DNA of 17,686 nt from JAMCZC01 sp964364925. GTDB lineage: Bacteria; Patescibacteriota; Microgenomatia; Levybacterales; UBA12049. The notes under the pieces are model-generated. The model did not search any database and had not been told where the DNA came from. It worked only from the letters and a program-made list of their open reading frames with translations. The stretch is from positions 1 through 17,686 of the forward strand of contig CAYIOB010000013.1 of assembly GCA_964364925.1 (NCBI GenBank), in the 5' to 3' direction. A program made the position numbers and the translations under genes. Positions 14,792-17,686 of the stretch are shown in pieces. Within the stretch, counting starts at the first letter, position 1. Each line of letters begins with the position of its first letter.

Positions 14792-14820
14792 TGACATTTT
14801 AAGCACAAAAGTGATATAAT
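14791..14820 (+). promoter_or_regulatory. promoter of ssrA
   Basis: Perfect TTGACA (14791-14796), an 18-base spacer and perfect TATAAT (14815-14820), extended by TG at 14812-14813. The mature RNA begins 11 bases after the -10. The tRNA-Ser gene has the same TGATATAAT and a similar CAAGCAT leader. Confidence 0.85.
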
Positions 14821-14830
14821 GCCAAGCATT

Positions 14831-15191
14831 GGGGATGCATTGCATCGACAAGATTCGCACTTTAAAAACTGCAAGCCGATAATGACTTAATATCGTAAAA
14901 TAAGTCAAAATATAAATGCTAATCGTAATGATTATGCGTTCGCTTACCGAGCTGCTTAATACAGTTTAGTAGTGAACTGTTCATAAAGTCTTTTCTCAAT
15001 GGGACTTTTTGAGCATAAATACAGTTGAGAAATTAATAAGGAGAGCGATTAGTTCCTTATCGAATTTATAATCTTGGTTTTATTTATTCCCTTCTATTGG
15101 AAAAGAATAAAACGACTTTTAAAAGTAGAATAAGCTTGTAGAAGTTTTTAACTTGTTTTCTTGGACTCCGGTTCATTGCCGGACATCTCCA
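14831..15191 (+). ncRNA. ssrA: transfer-messenger RNA (tmRNA)
   Basis: The ends form a tRNA-like acceptor stem: GGGGATG (14831-14837) pairs with CATCTCC (15184-15190), with a G-U at the third pair, the alanine identity element. The T stem TCCGG/CCGGA closes a 7-base loop just before it; the discriminator is A15191 and CCA is not encoded. The long helix under the tRNA part is present: TTAAAAACT and GCAAGC on the 5' side pair with AGTTTTTAA and GCTTGT on the 3' side. The tag frame probably resumes at GCT 14918-14920 and ends at TAA 14957-14959, encoding ANRNDYAFAYRAA, which ends in RAA, not the usual LAA. It lies beside smpB, its protein partner. Resume codon choice is inferred from frame and similarity to ANDENYALAA. 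Confidence 0.93.
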
Positions 15192-15197
15192 CACTTC

Positions 15198-15215
15198 ACC
15201 CGCCGAAAGGCGGGT
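15198..15215 (+). terminator. hairpin terminator after ssrA
   Basis: ACCCGCC-GAAA-GGCGGGT: a GC-rich 7-bp stem with a stable tetraloop, 7 bases after the tmRNA end. It is followed by only a short TTT, so termination strength is uncertain. comFC ends convergently 9 bases on. Confidence 0.65.
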
Positions 15216-15224
15216 TTCGCGTGA

Positions 15225-15917
15225 TTAATCCCTAGCCAAAGTTAAACCGATTACGCGTTTTACCCCGTTTCTTTTAAATATATTTGCAGCTTCCAAAAGA
15301 GTTGAGCCTGTTGTTACGACATCATCGACCAGAAAGACATTTTGATTGACGATTGACGATTTATGATTTACGATTTTGAATGCTCCTTTTATATTGAGTT
15401 TTCTTTCTATGTTTGAAAGGCCGACTTGTGTTTTTGTATCACGGGCTCTTTTAAGCATATCTATTATTTTGAGATTGAATTTTTTGGCAAGTTCTTTTGC
15501 TAAAATTTCCGCTTGATTATAGCCTCTTTTTTTAAGCTTTGAAGAAAAAAGCGGAATCGGGACAAAAATCCAATCCCCTTTTTCTAATTCCCTATTAAAA
15601 TCCTCATTTTGAATTAAACTTTCATAAAATAAATCTACCAACACGGTTTTTAAATCCGTTAAATACGGCTTATATTTAAAATTATAAATCAGTTTTTGCG
15701 CGGTTTTGTTGTAAGGAAGAGCGGAAAAACATCCGTCAATCGTGTATTTTTTTCTACAGATTGGATGGGTCAGGCTATTGTAAGAAGGCTTGTTGCAAGC
15801 AAGACAAAGGGATTTCACATTAAAAGAAAGATACGAAAAACAATTCTCACAAAGATAACTGCCCAACTTTTTACAGGAAACGCATTTTTTGGGAAACAAG
15901 AGGTCAAGAATCTCCAT
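15225..15917 (-). CDS. comFC: ComFC-like phosphoribosyltransferase-fold protein
   Basis: A 230-aa protein of the ComF family, linked to DNA uptake and transformation in other bacteria, acting in the cytosol. An N-terminal zinc ribbon has CVSCKKLGSYLCENC followed by CLAC. The PRTase-type domain holds WIFVPIPL, KRGYNQAEILAKEL, DTKTQVGLSNIERKLN and the pyrophosphate loop VFLVDDVVTTGSTLLEA. Length is usual. Between AFKI and VFLVDD a stretch VNHKSSIVNQN is encoded by five 7-base repeats, an in-frame insertion just before the active loop. It is divergent from the mutase-like gene across a 39-base gap made of a heptamer array rich in TATACT-like words, which may serve as -10 boxes both ways. Confidence 0.93.
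   Translation of the reverse strand: MEILDLLFPKKCVSCKKLGSYLCENCFSYLSFNVKSLCLACNKPSYNSLTHPICRKKYTIDGCFSALPYNKTAQKLIYNFKYKPYLTDLKTVLVDLFYESLIQNEDFNRELEKGDWIFVPIPLFSSKLKKRGYNQAEILAKELAKKFNLKIIDMLKRARDTKTQVGLSNIERKLNIKGAFKIVNHKSSIVNQNVFLVDDVVTTGSTLLEAANIFKRNGVKRVIGLTLARD
15344..15378. repeat. in-frame heptamer array, 5 x 7 bp (GATTKAC type), inside comFC
   Basis: Five abutting 7-base units start at 15344, 15351, 15358, 15365 and 15372: GATTGAC twice, then GATTTAT, GATTTAC and GATTTTG. Total 35 bp, as in pgk. On the coding strand it gives KIVNHKSSIVNQN just before the PRTase loop. Confidence 0.85.
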
Positions 15918-15952
15918 ACTAGATACTAGATACTTTATACTATATACTAATT
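15918..15952. repeat. heptamer array, 5 x 7 bp (ACTNNAT type), between comFC and the mutase-like gene
   Basis: Five abutting units start at 15918, 15925, 15932, 15939 and 15946: ACTAGAT twice, then ACTTTAT, ACTATAT and ACTAATT. It begins at the base next to the comFC start codon and ends 4 bases before the start codon of the mutase-like gene, so it is the whole divergent promoter region. TATACT at 15943-15948 lies 8 bases before that ATG. Confidence 0.85.
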
Positions 15953-15956
15953 TTGC

Positions 15957-16517
15957 ATGGCAAAATTATTTATATTTAGGCACGGCCAAACTTTTGACAA
16001 CAAGGAAAAAATCTTTTCAGGCTTTAGAGACGTTGATTTAACTCCGGAAGGAATAGAAGAGGCAAAAGGAATCGGAGAAGAACTAAAGAGCGGGAAGGTA
16101 ACCAAAGCTTATCAATCGGATTTAATCCGTTCCCAACATACACTTGAATTGGTTTTAAACAACTGGCATGAAAATGTTGAAATAATCACCGATGCAAGAA
16201 TTAAAGAACGTGATTACGGCGACTTAACCGGAAAAAGTAAAGTGGAGGTAGAAAAACAAAATCCGGAACAATATAAATTATGGCACCGCTCTTATGACAC
16301 TCCTCCGCCAAACGGAGAAAGCATAAAAATGGTTGAGAAAAGAGTTCTTAGTTTCCTAGATGATGTTTTACCGACTTTTGCAAAAGATGACGTTGTCTTT
16401 ATTTCCACCTCTGCTAACGCATTAAGGCCGATGCGAAAATATTTTGAACACTTATCAAACGATGAAATGTGCTCTTTTGAACACACCCCCGGCAAAGTCT
16501 ACTCATACGTCACGTAA
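15957..16517 (+). CDS. histidine-phosphatase family protein, phosphoglycerate-mutase-like
   Basis: A 186-aa protein of the branch-1 histidine phosphatase family. The phospho-accepting motif is FRHGQTFDN, followed by SDLIRSQHT, IKERDYGDLTGKSK with the acid residue region, and PPPNGESIKMVEKR, all much like cofactor-dependent phosphoglycerate mutase. The second catalytic His, normally in HGNSLR, is not there: the segment reads ISTSANALRPM, with Ser at that place. It may therefore be an altered mutase or phosphatase, or weakly active. It could supply the step after pgk, but that is inference. The start follows a TATACT by 8 bases, so the mRNA is nearly leaderless. The stop codon lies inside the first of four palindromes. 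Confidence 0.88.
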   Translation: MAKLFIFRHGQTFDNKEKIFSGFRDVDLTPEGIEEAKGIGEELKSGKVTKAYQSDLIRSQHTLELVLNNWHENVEIITDARIKERDYGDLTGKSKVEVEKQNPEQYKLWHRSYDTPPPNGESIKMVEKRVLSFLDDVLPTFAKDDVVFISTSANALRPMRKYFEHLSNDEMCSFEHTPGKVYSYVT

Positions 16518-16541
16518 TATCCATTAGCGGATAAACGTGAC
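16509..16541 (+). repeat. palindromic element 1 of a four-copy family
   Basis: Outer stem GTCA/TGAC, invariant CGT-AAT on the left and AA-ACG on the right, inner stem ATCC/GGAT, loop ATTAGC. It overlaps the last codons and stop of the mutase-like gene, giving its Val-Thr end. Confidence 0.75.
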
Positions 16542-16542
16542 T

Positions 16543-16575
16543 GTCGCGTTTAAATCTTCAGATTTATTACGCGAT
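16543..16575 (-). repeat. palindromic element 2, opposite orientation, upstream of tRNA-Ser
   Basis: Read on the minus strand: outer stem CG/CG (extendable by weak pairs), CGT-AAT, inner stem AAATCT/AGATTT, 2-base loop, AA-ACG. It ends 17 bases before the extended -10 box of the tRNA gene. Confidence 0.75.
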
Positions 16576-16592
16576 GAAATTTAAGCTTTTAA

Positions 16593-16601
16593 TGATATAA
16601 T
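16593..16601 (+). promoter_or_regulatory. extended -10 promoter of tRNA-Ser
   Basis: TGATATAAT, identical to the box of ssrA, with the mature tRNA starting 11 bases after it and a shared CAAGCAT leader. No good -35 box is seen; palindromic element 2 lies where it would be approached from upstream. Confidence 0.75.
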
Positions 16602-16611
16602 GGGCAAGCAT

Positions 16612-16699
16612 GGAGGAGTCGCATAGTTGGTCCATTGCGGGAGTTTGCTAAATTCCTGAGCTGAATAAGCTCGCGTGAGTTCGAATCTCACCTCCTCCG
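16612..16699 (+). tRNA. tRNA-Ser, anticodon GCT
   Basis: Acceptor GGAGGAG (16612-16618) pairs with CTCCTCC (16692-16698). The anticodon stem GGAGT/ATTCC closes the loop TTGCTAA, so the anticodon is GCT, reading AGC/AGT serine codons. A long variable arm GAGCT-GAATA-AGCTC marks a class II tRNA. The T arm is GTGAG-TTCGAAT-CTCAC. The discriminator is G16699, right for serine. CCA is not encoded, as in the tmRNA. The D stem is short (GCA/TGC). Palindromic element 3 begins at the discriminator base itself. Confidence 0.96.
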
Positions 16700-16734
16700 C
16701 AGCGTAATAAATTGCTTCGCAATTTAAACGCTGC
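16699..16734 (+). repeat. palindromic element 3, abutting the 3' end of tRNA-Ser
   Basis: Outer stem GCAG/CTGC, CGT-AAT, inner stem AAATTGC/GCAATTT, loop TTC, AA-ACG. It shares its first G with the tRNA discriminator. It could act as the tRNA terminator, but there is no T-run after it. Confidence 0.8.
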
Positions 16735-16735
16735 T

Positions 16736-16781
16736 GGAACGTTGAACGTAATAATTTATTAATTAAACGTTCTTACGTTCC
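16736..16781 (+). repeat. palindromic element 4, before the GIY-YIG gene
   Basis: A double-stem version: outer GGAACGT/ACGTTCC, internal TG versus CTT, then AA/TT with CGT-AAT, inner stem AATT/AATT, loop TATT and AA-ACG. It ends 13 bases before the GIY-YIG start codon. Confidence 0.75.
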
Positions 16782-16794
16782 GCCACAATTTACA

Positions 16795-17058
16795 ATGTTT
16801 TATTATGTTTATATTCTTAAAAGCACAAAAAATAATAAACTTTATATTGGATACACAAAAGATTTAAAACAAAGACTTAAACAACATAATAACGGCAAAA
16901 ACTTATCAACAAAACCTTTTAAACCATACAATTTAATTTTCTATGAAAGTTTTTTAAGAAAAGCTGATGCAAAAAACCGTGAGATTTATTTAAAAAGCGG
17001 CTATGGAGGAAGAACAATTAAAAAAATGTTGAAAATATATTTTCAAGCTAAGATATGA
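16795..17058 (+). CDS. single-domain GIY-YIG endonuclease-like protein
   Basis: An 87-aa basic protein of the UPF0213/YhbQ-like GIY-YIG group. YVYIL and LYIGYT are the two strands that give the family its name; the catalytic Arg is in DLKQRLKQHNNG and the metal-binding Glu in AKNREIYLKSG. All key residues are present, so it is probably an active nuclease, with target unknown. The family includes stand-alone repair-like enzymes and relatives of homing endonucleases. It follows two palindromic elements and a tRNA gene, a setting that may hint at mobility. Its stop overlaps the start of the transporter gene (ATGA at 17055-17058). No Shine-Dalgarno sequence is seen. Confidence 0.92.
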   Translation: MFYYVYILKSTKNNKLYIGYTKDLKQRLKQHNNGKNLSTKPFKPYNLIFYESFLRKADAKNREIYLKSGYGGRTIKKMLKIYFQAKI

Positions 17059-17558
17059 AAAAAGTTAGAGAAGTGTTACGCGAAGATTATCTTCGTTCCC
17101 TCATGTTTGGACTTCAGGATGGTATAGTTTCTACAACAGGAGTTGTTGTCGGCATTTCAACCGGAATAAGTGACAAGGCAATCATAGTTTTAGCGGCGCT
17201 TGTTGCAGTTACGGTTGAGGCATCATCAATGGCCGCAGGTCAGTATTCAAGTGAAAAAGCCGTACACCAAATGGATAAAAGCGGAAAACATAATGACAAT
17301 CTTTATATTGGCGCGCTTATTATGTTTGTTGCATATTTGCTGGGCGGTTCTTTTTCGATTGTTCCAATACTAGTGTTTGACCAGCCAATTGCAAGAGTTT
17401 TTGCTATTGTTTGCGCGTTTGTTGGACTTTTTATTGTAGGATACATAAAAGGATATCTTGTAGAACACAAGCCTCTTCGAAGCGCAATTGAATTATTCAT
17501 AATAGGTTCCATCACAACAGCTATTGGAATAATTGTTGGGTATTTACTTAAAGTGTAA
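17055..17558 (+). CDS. VIT1/CCC1-family iron or manganese transporter
   Basis: A 167-aa membrane protein with five hydrophobic segments. The first contains the family signature FGLQDGIVSTTGVVVGIS; the second continues into SSMAAGQYSSEKA, matching the MAAGEY motif at the metal path. The later segments are at about 84-105, 110-132 and 145-166. VIT family members move Fe2+ or Mn2+ across membranes, usually out of the cytosol. The cytosolic metal-binding loop between segments 2 and 3 (VHQMDKSGKHND) is very short compared with plant VIT1, as in the smaller bacterial forms. It is translationally coupled to the GIY-YIG gene, with no obvious functional link. Confidence 0.9.
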   Translation: MKKVREVLREDYLRSLMFGLQDGIVSTTGVVVGISTGISDKAIIVLAALVAVTVEASSMAAGQYSSEKAVHQMDKSGKHNDNLYIGALIMFVAYLLGGSFSIVPILVFDQPIARVFAIVCAFVGLFIVGYIKGYLVEHKPLRSAIELFIIGSITTAIGIIVGYLLKV

Positions 17559-17686
17559 CTTTGAAAATTAAACTTTAGCCTCAGTTAACCTCAAAGAATA
17601 AATAAAATTACAATCCTATAGTAGGGAAGTGTATCAAAATTTATACCCGTAAAATTATAGAGAATAATTGATAAAAGAGAAGGACC

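Noticed and set aside
16509..16781. Palindromes as integron attC sites
   Set aside because: The GTTRRRY/RYYYAAC core boxes are not present, and no integron integrase or cassette-like order is seen.
164..17058. TGA read as glycine (Gracilibacteria-type code)
   Set aside because: TGA ends the toxin, antitoxin and GIY-YIG frames at the expected lengths and in ATGA overlaps.
17559..17686. Short inverted words CTTTGA and TCAAAG after the transporter gene
   Set aside because: Stem is short with a long AT-rich loop; no convincing terminator, promoter or gene start can be supported.

Overview
The window looks like a chromosomal piece of a Candidate Phyla Radiation (Patescibacteria) bacterium, most likely Microgenomates. 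The base composition is AT-rich and intergenic gaps are very short. Cell-wall proteins are unusual domain combinations (CvpA joined to CAP, a free-standing LytR_C protein, SpoIID with a coiled coil). Lower glycolysis and the non-oxidative pentose phosphate branch appear as single genes. TGA is a normal stop (toxin and GIY-YIG genes), which argues against Gracilibacteria or Absconditabacteria. The phylum call is inference; no marker gene proves it.

Layout. At 1-760 (minus strand) a partial secreted or membrane ORF, a relic of a phosphoglycerate kinase C-terminus and a RelB/DinJ-YafQ type toxin-antitoxin pair follow the intact pgk (763-1854). The CvpA-CAP gene (1931-2962) is divergent from two tandem class A penicillin-binding proteins (3025-5208 and 5274-7551). 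The second is interrupted by a run of 10 N. rpe and rpiB (7548-8772, minus) form a pentose phosphate pair. A LytR_C protein (minus) is divergent from a SpoIID-like secreted protein, followed by a plus-strand run: a bacterial-PH-like membrane protein, a tiny membrane protein, and a PP2C-like/TM/beta-propeller protein. An unrecognised arginine-rich 112-aa ORF has its own strong promoter. Then come smpB and its partner ssrA (tmRNA), comFC (minus), a histidine-phosphatase/phosphoglycerate-mutase-like gene, tRNA-Ser(GCT), a single-domain GIY-YIG nuclease gene and a VIT1/CCC1 transporter. The last 128 bases hold no convincing feature.

How the parts fit. The main themes are envelope building (two transglycosylase/transpeptidases, SpoIID, LytR_C, CvpA-CAP), sugar-phosphate metabolism (pgk, rpe, rpiB, mutase-like gene) and ribosome rescue (smpB with ssrA). 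Many first genes have a -10 box only 5-9 bases before the ATG, so their mRNAs should be leaderless or nearly so.

The least explained structure is in short repeats. First, 7-base-period arrays come in modules of five units (35 bp), singly or as mirror-image pairs of 70 bp. They lie in spacers and also in frame inside pgk and comFC. Second, four palindromes around tRNA-Ser share an invariant internal part (CGT-AAT / AA-ACG) while their inner and outer stems differ in sequence but still pair. Third, GC-rich palindromes sit inside coding sequence. These are the strongest candidates for an undescribed element system.
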